DNA from: Salinirussus salinus
GTDB lineage: Archaea > Halobacteriota > Halobacteria > Halobacteriales > Haloarculaceae
Assembly (NCBI RefSeq): GCF_009831455.1
Contig: NZ_WOWO01000002.1
Coordinates: 1,178,001-1,242,000, forward strand
Direction: 5' to 3'
Length of the DNA stretch: 64,000 nucleotides
How positions within the stretch are numbered: position 1 is the first letter of the stretch; each line of letters opens with the position of its first letter. A model generated the notes under the pieces. It ran no database searches. It saw nothing but the letters and a program-made list of their open reading frames with translations, and was not told the DNA's origin. This document shows, one piece after another, positions 45,517-54,401 of the stretch. The translations under genes were made by a program, and so were the position numbers.

Positions 45517-46092
45517 ATGATCCGCAACCTCGCCGCCACCGTTCAGGGTTTCACCAGCAACGTCTTCCTCGTGACCGGCGAGCGGACAGTGTTAGTCGAC
45601 GCTGGCAACGGCTTCGACGTCGCGAGCGGGGTCCGCGAGTACGCCGACGGGCTCGACGCGCTCGTGCTCACCCACACCCACTCAGACCACGTCGGGAACC
45701 TCCCGGACGTGGTCGAGGACTTCGGCGTCGACGTCTGGGGGTACGACACCGACCAGGACGGGGTCGACCGCCAACTCACCGAGGACGAGCCCGTCCAGCT
45801 CGGCGACGACAGCTACGAGGTCATCCACACGCCCGGCCACAAGAACGACCACGTCTGCCTGTACGCACCCGAATCCGGGGTCCTGTTCGCGGGCGACCTG
45901 GTCTTCGCCAACGGCGGCTTCGGCCGGACCGACCTCGCGGAGGGGAACCGCGAGCTGCTCATCGACAGCATTCAGCGGCTGCTCGAGCGGGTCGACCATC
46001 TGGAGGAGATGCACACCGGCCACGGCCCCAGCGTCGACCACAACCCGCGGCAGGACATCGAACTCGCCCTGCAGGCCGCCCGGATGCGGTAG
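45517..46092 (+). CDS. Metallo-beta-lactamase-fold hydrolase
   Basis: 191 residues from ATG 45517 (a GTG three codons earlier is possible). The metal motif LVLTHTHSDHVGNLPDVV (His-x-His-x-Asp-His) is followed by IHTPGHKNDHVCLYAP, LFAGDLVFANGGFGRTDL and the late MHTGHGPSV. It resembles glyoxalase II-like hydrolases of unknown substrate, such as those for thioesters. Single-domain and full length. Confidence 0.92.
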   Translation: MIRNLAATVQGFTSNVFLVTGERTVLVDAGNGFDVASGVREYADGLDALVLTHTHSDHVGNLPDVVEDFGVDVWGYDTDQDGVDRQLTEDEPVQLGDDSYEVIHTPGHKNDHVCLYAPESGVLFAGDLVFANGGFGRTDLAEGNRELLIDSIQRLLERVDHLEEMHTGHGPSVDHNPRQDIELALQAARMR

Positions 46093-46116
46093 TCGGGGCT
46101 ACTCGACAGTCGCCGG

Positions 46117-46917
46117 CTACCAGCCCGCGGCCGCCAGCAGCTCGTCGTAGGCCGCGCCGTAGGCGCGTGCGACCGTCTCCGGGTCCGAGCGCTCCTCGCC
46201 CGAAAGCGCCGGCAGGTCGACCGTCGTCACGGGGTCGACCAGGTCCATCACGTCCCCGACGTGCTCCTCGAGTTGCCCCTCGCGGGGGCCGCCCGCGGCG
46301 ACCGCACACCCCTTCCGGTAGCGGTCGCCGTCGACGACCCGGACCCGTGTCGGCTCCACGACCGCGACGGCGTCGGGGCCGAGGTCCTGGAGCGGCCGGG
46401 CCACGTCGCCGTAGGACTCCACGACCGCCCGGTCGACGGCCGCGACGTCCTCGCCGACGGCGTCGACCGCCGGCAGGTGGTACCGCTCCATGGCGCGGTT
46501 CAGTTCCGCCAGCGAGTCGACGGCAACGGCGTCCGCCAGCGGGAGCCCCTCGCGGAGCCGGTCGGGGAGCCGGCGGTCGCCGTTGACGACGTAGCGGTCG
46601 CCGGCGCGGTCGACCAGGAATGTGCGTCCCTCGCGACCCAGCGGCCCCGACCGGCCGGGGGTGGGCTCCCAGAGCCGGTGGACGGGGTTGATCGCCTCGG
46701 GCGCCAGGTCGCCGGGGCTGGCGGCCGCGAGCCGGCGGGCGTCCTTGCCGAACAGCCGGCCCCGCTCGACGGCGTGACGGTAGTCGTCGTGGTCGAACCA
46801 CCGGTCGTTGCCGGCGCGGGGCTTGAAGCCGACGGCACCGGTGCGGGCGAGCAGCCCCGTCGAGAAGATGGTCTTGCCGGCGTCGACCTCCCGGGCGCCC
46901 GCGACGAGCACCGTCAT
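46117..46917 (-). CDS. BioD/CobQ-like P-loop ATPase of unknown role
   Basis: 266 residues from ATG 46917. The P-loop is MTVLVAGAREVDAGKTIFST, close to dethiobiotin synthetase and CobQ/MinD-like ligases, followed by GAVGFKPRAGNDRWFDHDDY. The later sequence (REGRTFLVDRAGDRYVV, LPLADAVAVDSLAELNRAME) does not match biotin synthesis, and no biotin genes are nearby. It may be a haloarchaeal ATP-dependent enzyme with an unknown substrate. ATGA overlap with the small gene upstream. Confidence 0.75.
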   Translation of the reverse strand: MTVLVAGAREVDAGKTIFSTGLLARTGAVGFKPRAGNDRWFDHDDYRHAVERGRLFGKDARRLAAASPGDLAPEAINPVHRLWEPTPGRSGPLGREGRTFLVDRAGDRYVVNGDRRLPDRLREGLPLADAVAVDSLAELNRAMERYHLPAVDAVGEDVAAVDRAVVESYGDVARPLQDLGPDAVAVVEPTRVRVVDGDRYRKGCAVAAGGPREGQLEEHVGDVMDLVDPVTTVDLPALSGEERSDPETVARAYGAAYDELLAAAGW

Positions 46918-47177
46918 GCGAGGCCGTAGCGGCCCGGCTCGTCGTCGGCTTCGGGCTCGGCGAAGACGAGCGCCTCGCGGTTGACGACCATCCACGGGAT
47001 CGCCCAGTCGAGCAGGACGTCCTCGGTGGCCCGGTCGAGGTCGGCGTCGGGTTCGAGCCCCTGGAGGAGCCGGGCCACCTCGTAGACGGTGTAGAGCTTG
47101 TCCTCGTCGAGCACTTCCTCGGGTTCCCGGAAGGAAAGCGGTCGTACGTCGTCGACGGCGGAGCGCGGGACTGGCAT
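46914..47177 (-). CDS. Small conserved haloarchaeal protein (DUF5827-like)
   Basis: 87 residues from ATG 47177: SFREPEEVLDEDKLYTVYEV, ARLLQGLEPDADLDRATED, and LLDWAIPWMVVNREALVFAE. A soluble, helical, acidic protein found in haloarchaea; I think it corresponds to DUF5827 but cannot check. It precedes and overlaps the BioD-like ATPase gene by four bases, so the two probably function together. Confidence 0.75.
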   Translation of the reverse strand: MPVPRSAVDDVRPLSFREPEEVLDEDKLYTVYEVARLLQGLEPDADLDRATEDVLLDWAIPWMVVNREALVFAEPEADDEPGRYGLA

Positions 47178-47292
47178 AGCGGGCGAAGGCCGCGCCCGCC
47201 GGTAAACACACCGATCGCGACACGCCGGCCGCGGCGTCCACAGCCGTCCGGTTTCTCCCACATATTTGTGCCAGCAGCCCCAACGAAGGGCA

Positions 47293-48276
47293 ATGGGTGA
47301 CGGGTCGCCGGACCTGCGGGAGGCGGTCGTCGACGCAGTCGGTGACCCGCTGGTCGTCGTCGACGACGGACTGGTCCTCGACGCCAACGGGGCGTTCCGG
47401 GAGTGGTTCGGAACCGAGGAGCCGACCGGCGAGGCGCTGGCGGCCGTTCTCGGCGAGCAGCCGGCCCTGTGTGAGCAGATCGAGGCCGGACAGGAAGGGG
47501 TCGTCGAGGCCGAAACCGCGGCCGGAAGCCGGCGCCTCGAAGTCAGTCTCTCGCCCGTCCGCGACGGGGGCGAGCGGGTCGGGCGGCTCGCTCACCTCCG
47601 CGACGAGACCGACCGCGAGCGGCGGTGTGACCGCCTGGAGCGGGAGAACGCACGGCTCGACCGGTTCGCGAGCGTCATCTCCCATGACCTCCGGAACCCG
47701 CTGGACGTCGCGCTGGGGCGGACGAACGCCCTCAGAGAGCGGGTCGACGACCCCGATATCGCCGAGGAGCTTGCGGAGATACGCGACGCCCACGACCGGA
47801 TGCGCCGGATCATCACCGACGTGCTCAGCCTCGCCAGGGAGGGCGAGGAGATCGACAGCACGGAACCCGTCAGCGTCGGAACCCTGGCGGAGGAGGCCTG
47901 GTCGACCGTCGCGACCGGGGACGCGACGGTAGCGACCGAGGTCGACCGCGTCGTCTCCGCGGACCGGGACCGGCTGGCCCAGGTCTTCGAGAACCTCTTT
48001 CGCAACGCGGTCCAGCACGCCGGCCCCGAGGTGGCCGTCACGGTCGGCTCCCTCGAGGACGGCTTCTACGTGGCCGACGACGGACCCGGGATCCCTCACG
48101 AGGACCGCGAGCGCGTGCTCGAGCCAGGGTACACCGCCAGCGGGTCCGGGACCGGCCTCGGGCTGGCGATCGTCAGGAAAGTCGTCGACGCCCACGGCTG
48201 GGACCTGGCGGTGACGGAGTCCGCAGCGGGCGGTGCGCGCTTCAAGGTGTCCGGGGTCGACCCCGAGCGCGACTGA
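47293..48276 (+). CDS. Soluble sensor histidine kinase with PAS-like domain
   Basis: 327 residues from ATG 47293. Residues 1-110 form a PAS-like sensor (VVDAVGDPLVVVDDGLVLDA, then FREWFGTEEPTGE). HisKA follows with the phospho-acceptor His in ASVISHDLRNPLDVALGR. HATPase: N box ENLFRNAVQHAG, G1 YVADDGPGIPHED, and G2 GSGTGLGLAIVRKV. No membrane segments, so it senses an internal signal. No response regulator is adjacent, as is common in haloarchaea. Confidence 0.93.
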   Translation: MGDGSPDLREAVVDAVGDPLVVVDDGLVLDANGAFREWFGTEEPTGEALAAVLGEQPALCEQIEAGQEGVVEAETAAGSRRLEVSLSPVRDGGERVGRLAHLRDETDRERRCDRLERENARLDRFASVISHDLRNPLDVALGRTNALRERVDDPDIAEELAEIRDAHDRMRRIITDVLSLAREGEEIDSTEPVSVGTLAEEAWSTVATGDATVATEVDRVVSADRDRLAQVFENLFRNAVQHAGPEVAVTVGSLEDGFYVADDGPGIPHEDRERVLEPGYTASGSGTGLGLAIVRKVVDAHGWDLAVTESAAGGARFKVSGVDPERD

Positions 48277-48338
48277 GGAGCGAGCCGCCACGCGGCCGGA
48301 GTGCTGGCGGTCGCTACGGGCGGCCGGCTGGGCTACGA

Positions 48339-48350
48339 TTGGTTAACCAA
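48339..48350. promoter_or_regulatory. Perfect 12-base palindrome in the promoter of the zinc-finger gene
   Basis: TTGGTTAACCAA lies 24-35 bases before GTG 48374, where a TATA box is expected. It may be promoter, operator or both. Confidence 0.45.
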
Positions 48351-48373
48351 GCAACACCACTATACCCGATGAG

Positions 48374-48595
48374 GTGATACGGGGGCGCGTGTTGTCGAGA
48401 CTACGCCAGCGACTGCAGGCCCGGTTCGGGAACGGCGAGCCGGAACAGAACGGCGAGAGGCCCGAGCCGCGGGAACGGGAGACGGGGTCGCTGCTCCACA
48501 CCTGCCCGGACTGCGGGGAGGTCTACCTGAGTGAGGGGCCGCGAACCTGCTCGACGTGTGACCGGCAGACGGTTCCGGCCCGGGGGAACGAGTAA
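48374..48595 (+). CDS. Small zinc-finger protein
   Basis: 73 residues from GTG 48374; GTG 48389 (starting MLSRLRQRLQARF) is an alternative. A basic N-terminal helix (RLRQRLQARFGNG) and a four-Cys zinc ribbon (HTCPDCGEVYLSEG, RTCSTCDRQTVP) are visible. Small zinc-finger proteins of this kind are abundant in haloarchaea and often regulatory. Function unknown. Confidence 0.65.
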   Translation: MIRGRVLSRLRQRLQARFGNGEPEQNGERPEPRERETGSLLHTCPDCGEVYLSEGPRTCSTCDRQTVPARGNE

Positions 48596-48667
48596 TCGAC
48601 GCGCGGGTGCGGAGCCGGTGCCCCCGGAGACCGGCCGGCTTAAGAGCCGGGCCGGCGGAGTCCGGGT

Positions 48668-49048
48668 ATGGACGCCACGACGATCCACGTGTGTCTGAAC
48701 GTCTCGGACGCCGACCGCCTCGCCGACTGGTACGTCGAGAATCTCGGCTTCGAGCGCTCCTGGGAGTTCACCACCGCCGACGGAACCGGCCGGAACGTCT
48801 ACGTCGCCGACGGCGACGGCTTCGAGCTCCAGCTCTCGGACACGGAGGGCGAAAGCGAGTTCGAGCAGGGGACCGCCTGGGACCACGTCGCTGTCGGCGT
48901 CGAGGACGTGGACGCGGCCTTCGAAGCCATCGACCACCACGGCGTCGTGAAAGAGCCCGGCGACCAGCCCGAAGCCGGGGCCCGGACCGCCTTCGTCGAG
49001 GACCCCGACGGCCACGTCGTCGAGCTGGTCGAGCCCCTCGAAGAGTAG
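48668..49048 (+). CDS. VOC/glyoxalase superfamily protein
   Basis: 126 residues from ATG 48668. It has the lactoylglutathione-lyase-like fold: IHVCLNVSDADRLADWYVEN, LGFERSWEFTTADG, VYVADGDGFELQLSD, HVAVGVEDVDAAFEAIDHHG, and AFVEDPDGHVVELVEPL. Metal ligands are the early His, Glu in FELQL, the second His and the terminal Glu. It is a candidate methylglyoxal-type detoxification enzyme or dioxygenase. Confidence 0.9.
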   Translation: MDATTIHVCLNVSDADRLADWYVENLGFERSWEFTTADGTGRNVYVADGDGFELQLSDTEGESEFEQGTAWDHVAVGVEDVDAAFEAIDHHGVVKEPGDQPEAGARTAFVEDPDGHVVELVEPLEE

Positions 49049-49082
49049 TCCTCGAGGAGAGGGAGTCCGGCCGCTGGAGCAG

Positions 49083-52000
49083 TCAGTCCAGCGCCTCGCG
49101 GACCTTCTCGACGGGATGTGGCGGGCGCTCGCCGCCCTCCCGGTCGCCGAGCTGGGTGCGACAGGACGCGCCGGGGGCGACGACCGTCTCGCCGGGGCTC
49201 TCCTCGACTTTCTCGAAGAGGATCCGGCCGATGGCCTTCGAGAGGTCGTAGTGTTCGGCCTCGTAGCCGAAGGAGCCGGCCATCCCGCAACAGCCCGAGT
49301 CGAGTTCGTCGACGTCGTAGCCGACCCGGCGCAGCGCGGCGGCGGCGTGGTGGTCGCGGTTGAGCGCCTTCTGGTTGCAGTGGCCGTGGTAGGTCAGCGT
49401 CTCCGCGGGCGCGTCGGCGTCGAGATGGTCGTGGACCCGGTGGGTGTGGAGGTACTCGCAGACCCCGTACGCGCCCGCCGCGACCGCCTCGACGGCCTCG
49501 CCATCGAGCATATCGAGGTACTCGTCCTGGAACATCACGGCGTCGGAGGGCTCGACGAACAGCACCGACCAGCCCGCCTCCACGCGGTCGGCGAGTGCGT
49601 CGACGTTCGTCCGGGCGCGCTCGCCGGCCTCGTCGAGCAGCCCCATCGAGAAGGCCGCCCGGCCGCTCGGCGCGACGTCGTCGGGGTCGAGCACCTCGAC
49701 GTGGACTCCCGCGGCCTCGAGCACCTCGACGGCCGCCTTTCCGGGTTCGGGGTAGCTGTAGTTGGTGTAGGTATCGGGAAAGAGGAGCACCCGGTCCCGG
49801 GCCTCTGCCTCCGGGACACCGGGGCCACGTGCCCGGAACCAGTCGACCAGCGTCTCCCGGCGGAAGGTCGGCAGGGCCCGTTCGGGCGCGACCCCGAACA
49901 GCTTCTCGCCGAGGAAGTCGGCGCCGGGCAGCTTCTGGGCCCAGTTGGAGACGGGCGCGAGCGCACTTCCGAGCCGGCTGACGCGGTCGACGTTACCGAA
50001 CAGGCGGTCCCGGCGGGTGGTCCCCTCCTCCTGGTGGTACTCGTGTTTGAGTTCGGCTTTCAGCTTCGCCATGTCCACGCCTGTCGGACAGTCGCTCGCA
50101 CAGCCCTTGCAGCCGACACAGAGGTCGAGTACCTCCTCCTGGAAGCGGTCGGAGTAGAGCTCCTCCTCGGGGAGTTCGCCGCTGATGGCCGCCCGGAGGA
50201 TGTTCGCCCGGCCGCGGGTGGCCTGGACCTCCTCGCGGGAGGCCCGGAAGGTGGGGCACATCGTGTTCGAGTCGGTCTGCCGGCAGGTGCCACAGCCGTT
50301 ACAGAGCTCGACGAGATGCGAGAAGCCACCCTCGTCCTCGAAGTCCAGAGCGGTCTGTGGCTCGAGTGACTGGTAGTCGGGGCCGTAACGGAGGTGCTCG
50401 CGCATGTCCGCGCCGACGCCGCGGTCGCTGTCCGGGCCGACATCCTCGGAGCCGTCGCGGTAGACGACGTTGCCCGGGTGCATCAGCCACGCGGGGTCGA
50501 CGGCCGTCTTGACCTCCTTGAAGGCCGTCCAGAGGTTCTCCCCGTACATCTTGGGGTTGAACTCCGTGCGGGCCATGCCGTCGCCGTGCTCGCCGGAGAA
50601 GGCGCCGTGGTGTGCCAGCACGAGGTCGGTCACGTCGTCGGCGATCGACCGCATCTTCTGGATGTCCTCGTCGGTTTTGAGGTTGAGGATCGGCCGGATA
50701 TGAAGGGTGCCGCTGCCGGCGTGGGCGAAGTAGGCTGCGGAGGTGTCGTGGTCCTCGAGCACCTCCTCGAACTCCCCCACGTACTCCGCGAGCTCCGCGG
50801 GCGGGACCGTGGCGTCCTCGATGAAGGGGTAGGGCTTGGGGTCGCCCTCCAGACTCATCAGCAGCGGGATGGCCGCCTTCCGGAGCTCCCAGATGTCGTT
50901 CTGGTCGGCCTCGGTGTAGGCCTCGACGACTTCGAAGGCCGCCCCCTCGGCGACGAAGTGGTCGTTGGTGGCCGCGACGGCCGCCTCGAAGTCGTCGTGG
51001 AGTTCGGAGTCGAACTCCAGCATGAGCGCCGCCGCCGTTCCCTCGGGAATGGGCTCGACGTACTCCGCGTAGCCGTCGGAGGCCGCGGCCAGCCGGAACA
51101 CCTCGTCGTCCATCAGCTCGACCGCACTGACCTCGAACTCCAGGGCCTCGGGGACCGCCTCCATCGCGTCCACCAGGTCATCGAAACAGTACAGCGCCAG
51201 CGCGGTCTCCTCGGGGACGGTGACGAGTCCGAGCGTCGCCTCGACGACCACGCCCAGAGTTCCCTCCGCGCCGACGTAGAGCTTCGCGAGGTTGATCACC
51301 TCCTCGCCCTCGTCGTTCTCGTAGACGACGCGGTCGAGGTTGTAGCCGCTGACCCGCCGCTTGAGGTCGGGGTACCGCTCCGCGATCTCGGCCTCGTGTT
51401 CCTCGACGAGCGCCCGGACGGTCTCGTAGACCCGGGCCTCGCGGTCGTCTTTCGAGACGATCTCCTCGTACTCCGGGGAGTCGAGGACGACCTCGCGGGC
51501 GTGAAGCAGCGAGCCGTCCGGCAGGACCGCTTTCACTTCCTCGGTGTAGGCGTCGGTGATCCCGTAGCGAACCGAGTGGGCGCCGGTGGAGTTGTTGCCG
51601 ATCGAGCCGCCGACCGTCGCGCGGTTCGAGGAGGCCGGGTCGGGGGCGAACTTCAGCCCGTACTCCGCGAGTTCTGCGTCCAGGTCGTCCTGGACGATGC
51701 CGGGCTGGACGGTCGCCGTCCGCGCCTCGGGGTCGACCGAGAGGAGCCCGTCCATGTGCCGGGAGGTATCGAGGACGACACAGCCCGGGCCGACGGCCTG
51801 ACCCGCGAGCGAGGAGCCGGCGCCGCGCGGGAGCACTGGCACGTCGTGGTCGGCGGCGACCCCGACGGCCGCCCGCACGTCCGCGATATCGCGCGGAAAG
51901 ACGACGCCGGCCGGTCTGGCCTGGTAGATGCTCCCGTCGGTGGCGTAGAGGACCTGTGCGTACTCGTCGAAGCGGACGTCGCCGGCGACGGCCTCGTCGA

Positions 52001-52118
52001 GGTCGGCCGCGAGGTCGACGTACTCGGCGACAGTCGGTCCCGTCTCCCGTGCGTGCGCCGATGGGTCCCCCGGCGGGTCGGCCGGCCGGACGGTCGGCTG
52101 CTGTCGGTCTGCGCCCAT
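49083..52118 (-). CDS. FAD-linked oxidoreductase fused to Fe-S/CCG domains (D-lactate or 2-hydroxyacid dehydrogenase type)
   Basis: 1011 residues. N-terminal FAD domain of the GlcD/PCMH type (PRGAGSSLAGQAVGPG, SSNRATVGGSIGNNSTGAHS) and its C-terminal oxidase domain (SGEHGDGMARTEF), two 4Fe-4S motifs (CNGCGTCRQTDSNTMCP, CVGCKGCASDCPTGVD), and two CCG-type segments (HGHCNQKALN, DSGCCGMAGSFGYE). It combines GlcD and GlpC-like halves, as in one-chain D-lactate or D-2-hydroxyglutarate dehydrogenases, passing electrons to the respiratory chain. The substrate is unassigned. Confidence 0.93.
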   Translation of the reverse strand: MGADRQQPTVRPADPPGDPSAHARETGPTVAEYVDLAADLDEAVAGDVRFDEYAQVLYATDGSIYQARPAGVVFPRDIADVRAAVGVAADHDVPVLPRGAGSSLAGQAVGPGCVVLDTSRHMDGLLSVDPEARTATVQPGIVQDDLDAELAEYGLKFAPDPASSNRATVGGSIGNNSTGAHSVRYGITDAYTEEVKAVLPDGSLLHAREVVLDSPEYEEIVSKDDREARVYETVRALVEEHEAEIAERYPDLKRRVSGYNLDRVVYENDEGEEVINLAKLYVGAEGTLGVVVEATLGLVTVPEETALALYCFDDLVDAMEAVPEALEFEVSAVELMDDEVFRLAAASDGYAEYVEPIPEGTAAALMLEFDSELHDDFEAAVAATNDHFVAEGAAFEVVEAYTEADQNDIWELRKAAIPLLMSLEGDPKPYPFIEDATVPPAELAEYVGEFEEVLEDHDTSAAYFAHAGSGTLHIRPILNLKTDEDIQKMRSIADDVTDLVLAHHGAFSGEHGDGMARTEFNPKMYGENLWTAFKEVKTAVDPAWLMHPGNVVYRDGSEDVGPDSDRGVGADMREHLRYGPDYQSLEPQTALDFEDEGGFSHLVELCNGCGTCRQTDSNTMCPTFRASREEVQATRGRANILRAAISGELPEEELYSDRFQEEVLDLCVGCKGCASDCPTGVDMAKLKAELKHEYHQEEGTTRRDRLFGNVDRVSRLGSALAPVSNWAQKLPGADFLGEKLFGVAPERALPTFRRETLVDWFRARGPGVPEAEARDRVLLFPDTYTNYSYPEPGKAAVEVLEAAGVHVEVLDPDDVAPSGRAAFSMGLLDEAGERARTNVDALADRVEAGWSVLFVEPSDAVMFQDEYLDMLDGEAVEAVAAGAYGVCEYLHTHRVHDHLDADAPAETLTYHGHCNQKALNRDHHAAAALRRVGYDVDELDSGCCGMAGSFGYEAEHYDLSKAIGRILFEKVEESPGETVVAPGASCRTQLGDREGGERPPHPVEKVREALD

Positions 52119-52278
52119 AGCCCCCGATCAACGGGAGCCGAGGTAAACGCTTGTCGGCAGGTGGGCACGCGGTGCCGGCGGGACGACACACAGCGCCGGC
52201 GGGGCGATATACGGCCCGGCGGGGCGACAGCCGCGGCTGTCGGACCAGCGCGCAAAAAACGGCGAGAGTCGTAGCGAC

Positions 52279-52890
52279 TTACTCGAACAGCTCGGTGACC
52301 GTCGCGTACTCGTCTGCGACCTTGTCCCAGTTGACGACCTCGAAGAAGGCGTCGATGAAGTCCCCGCGGGCCGGGCCGTAGTCGTAGTAGTAGGAGTGCT
52401 CCCAGACGTCCAGCGCCAGGATGGGGTGTGCGCCCCAGAGCGCGCCCTGGTCGTGCTTGTCGACCGGGACGTTGCGGAGCTGCTTGGCCACGGGGTCGTA
52501 CACGAGCAGGGCCCACCCGCCGGCAGCGGACGCGGCGGCCTCGAAGTCGCCCTTCCAGCCCTCGTAGGAGCCGAAGTCCTCCTCGATGCGGTCGGCGAGG
52601 TCGCCGTCGGGTTCGCCGCCGCCGTCGGGGTGCATGTTCTCCCAGAACAGCGTGTGGAGATAGTGGCCACAGCCGTTGTGGGTGACGTTACCCTGCGCGG
52701 CGGCACTCGAGGAGAAGTCGCCGGCCTCGCGGTTCTCGGCCAGCGTCTCCTCGGCGGACGCGAGGCCGTTCACGTACCCCTGGTGGTGGGTGTCGTGATG
52801 CCACGTGAGTACCTGCTCGGAGATGTGTGGTTCGAGGGCGTCGTAGTCGTACGGTAGCGGCGGCAGTTCGGGCTCGGATAGTTCTGGCAT
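52279..52890 (-). CDS. sod: Superoxide dismutase (Fe/Mn family)
   Basis: 203 residues. Metal ligands: His in TWHHDTHHQGYVNGL, His in CGHYLHTLFWENM, and Asp and His in LALDVWEHSYYYDYG. It converts superoxide to peroxide and oxygen; haloarchaeal enzymes are usually Mn. Full length, cytoplasmic. A TATA-like CTTTAACC about 40 bases upstream on the reverse strand is likely its promoter. Confidence 0.96.
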   Translation of the reverse strand: MPELSEPELPPLPYDYDALEPHISEQVLTWHHDTHHQGYVNGLASAEETLAENREAGDFSSSAAAQGNVTHNGCGHYLHTLFWENMHPDGGGEPDGDLADRIEEDFGSYEGWKGDFEAAASAAGGWALLVYDPVAKQLRNVPVDKHDQGALWGAHPILALDVWEHSYYYDYGPARGDFIDAFFEVVNWDKVADEYATVTELFE

Positions 52891-53173
52891 CGTTGTAACC
52901 TCCGGTATCTACTGATGGACGGACGAAGGTTAAAGATTGAGGAGTCGGCTACCTGGACAGTCCGGAAAGTCGACGCGACGCTCCACCGCCGTGGCAGTCA
53001 GCGAACGCCGCCCCGTCGCGGTCCACACCGGAACGCGAATAGGACTGGCTTACGGGCTTCGGGCGGTGTGAGCGCGCAGGACGAACCCGACGGGCGAGCG
53101 GCGGATAGCCTGCGCGGGAGACCGGTGTAAGGGTGAAGTAACAAACCCGCCCGGCAGCGGAGACGGAGGGGCC
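52891..53173. other. Intergenic region between divergent sod and DUF1328 genes
   Basis: 283 bases without a gene. It holds the sod promoter region at its left end (TTAAAG near 52930) and, near 53131-53148, AAGGGTGAAGTAACAAAC, a plausible promoter element for DUF1328. No repeats or structured RNA noticed. Confidence 0.6.
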
Positions 53174-53404
53174 ATGACCGGATCAGTCGCGGTCGCGTCC
53201 GCCGTCCTGGTACAGTCCCTGGCTTCCGAGCTCCCGATGCAGGTGTTCTCCGGGGATTTCCTGGAGCTGGCAGTGCTCTTTTTCGTGCTCGCCATCGTCG
53301 CCGCGGTGTTCGGCGCCCGGGGCGTGGCCGGCCTCAGCATGGAGATCGCGAAGTGGCTCGTGGTCATCTTCATCGTGCTGGCGGTCGTCTCGGTCATCCT
53401 CTGA
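53174..53404 (+). CDS. DUF1328 (UPF0391) small membrane protein
   Basis: 76 residues. After a short soluble start, two helices: [19 protein letters not shown] and [20 protein letters not shown], joined by VAGLSM. This is the DUF1328 pattern, found in many bacteria and haloarchaea and often stress-induced. The first 25 residues contain an extra hydrophobic stretch ([14 protein letters not shown]). Function unknown. Confidence 0.85.
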   Translation: MTGSVAVASAVLVQSLASELPMQVFSGDFLELAVLFFVLAIVAAVFGARGVAGLSMEIAKWLVVIFIVLAVVSVIL

Positions 53405-53434
53405 GAGAGGGCCGTTCCCGTCCCGGAGCGGGGC

Positions 53435-54232
53435 TCACTCCACGTCGGCTCCGGAGCCGTCGTCCAGCCGGCCGGCAAGGGTCGCGTTCAGCACGACACC
53501 GATCAGCAGCGAGAGCGCGACGACGTACAGCCAGGTGAGCACCAGGAAGACGGCGCCGACGACGCCGTAGAGGTCGACGCTCTCCGAGACGCCGACGTAC
53601 ACCCGGAGTGCGAGCGCCGAGAGCGTCCAGCCCGCGGCGGCGACGGCGGCGCCCGGGAGCACCTCGCCGAGCGAGGCGTCGTGTCCCGAGAACTGGTAGT
53701 ACACCGGGAAGAAGAGGACGACCAGCGCGACCCAGACGACGAGCGGGCCGGCGACGACCCAGGCACGTATCTCGGTCCGGAACAGAAACAGCGAGGCGGC
53801 GGCAGCCATCACTGTGACCGTCAGCGTGACCGCCAGGAGTACCAGCAGGCTGTCGAGGAGTCGGCGGGCCAGCGAGCGGTCCTGGCGGGTCCGGTACACC
53901 TCGGCGAAGACACTCTCGACAGCTCCGAACAGCCGGAAGGAGCTCCACAGGGAGATGGCGAGTGCCAGCGCGACGGCCCGGCGCCGGCCCGTCGCGTCGC
54001 CGCCGACTTCCTCGAAGAGACGACGGAGCGCAGCCGTCTCGACGCCGGTCAGGGCCTCGGCGGTCACCACCAGAAAGTTCCCCGTCCCGACCAGGGAGAG
54101 GGCAGTGTAGACCAGAACCGCGAGGGCGACGAGGAAGTTGAACGCGTAGAAGGCGACCCCGGCGGCGTCGACGGTGAGCTGGCGCTCGCGAGCGAAGGCG
54201 GCCGCCGTCCGCACGAGCGTCGTCGCGCTCAC
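53435..54232 (-). CDS. YihY/BrkB family membrane protein
   Basis: 265 residues starting at GTG 54232. About six membrane helices. Family traits: FARERQLTVDAAGVAFYAFN near the start, a helix YTALSLVGTGNFLVV, LLVLLAVTLTVTVMAAAASL, VWVALVVLFFPVYYQFSGH, and LSLLIGVVLNATLAGRLDD. The YihY/virulence factor BrkB family has no settled function (formerly RNase BN). Convergent with DUF1328. Confidence 0.9.
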   Translation of the reverse strand: MSATTLVRTAAAFARERQLTVDAAGVAFYAFNFLVALAVLVYTALSLVGTGNFLVVTAEALTGVETAALRRLFEEVGGDATGRRRAVALALAISLWSSFRLFGAVESVFAEVYRTRQDRSLARRLLDSLLVLLAVTLTVTVMAAAASLFLFRTEIRAWVVAGPLVVWVALVVLFFPVYYQFSGHDASLGEVLPGAAVAAAGWTLSALALRVYVGVSESVDLYGVVGAVFLVLTWLYVVALSLLIGVVLNATLAGRLDDGSGADVE

Positions 54233-54401
54233 GTCCGGACGTCGACCGGCCCGCGCTTCGATAGCCGGGACTTACCGGTCGGTACCCGCCCCGCGTTCCC
54301 CTCCGCTCGCTTCCCGCGTGTCGCTTCGCTCCCGCTCGCTCTGTTCCGCGGCTCGCATACACTCGCCGCTCCACCACGAGGGGCGACTCCTTCCCTGGCG
54401 T
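54233..54401. other. Intergenic region with CGCTC-rich repeats and an inverted repeat
   Basis: 169 bases between two reverse-strand genes. It contains CGCTCGCTTC/CGCTTCGCTC-type repeats (about 54300-54360). GAGGGGCGAC near 54378 pairs with GTCGCCCCTC near 54409 at the end of the photolyase gene, a ten-base perfect inverted repeat that could form its terminator. Confidence 0.55.

Noticed and set aside
48607-49290. Arg-rich forward and reverse frames around the VOC gene
   Set aside because: Frame shadows of the VOC gene and of the end of the FAD/Fe-S oxidoreductase gene.
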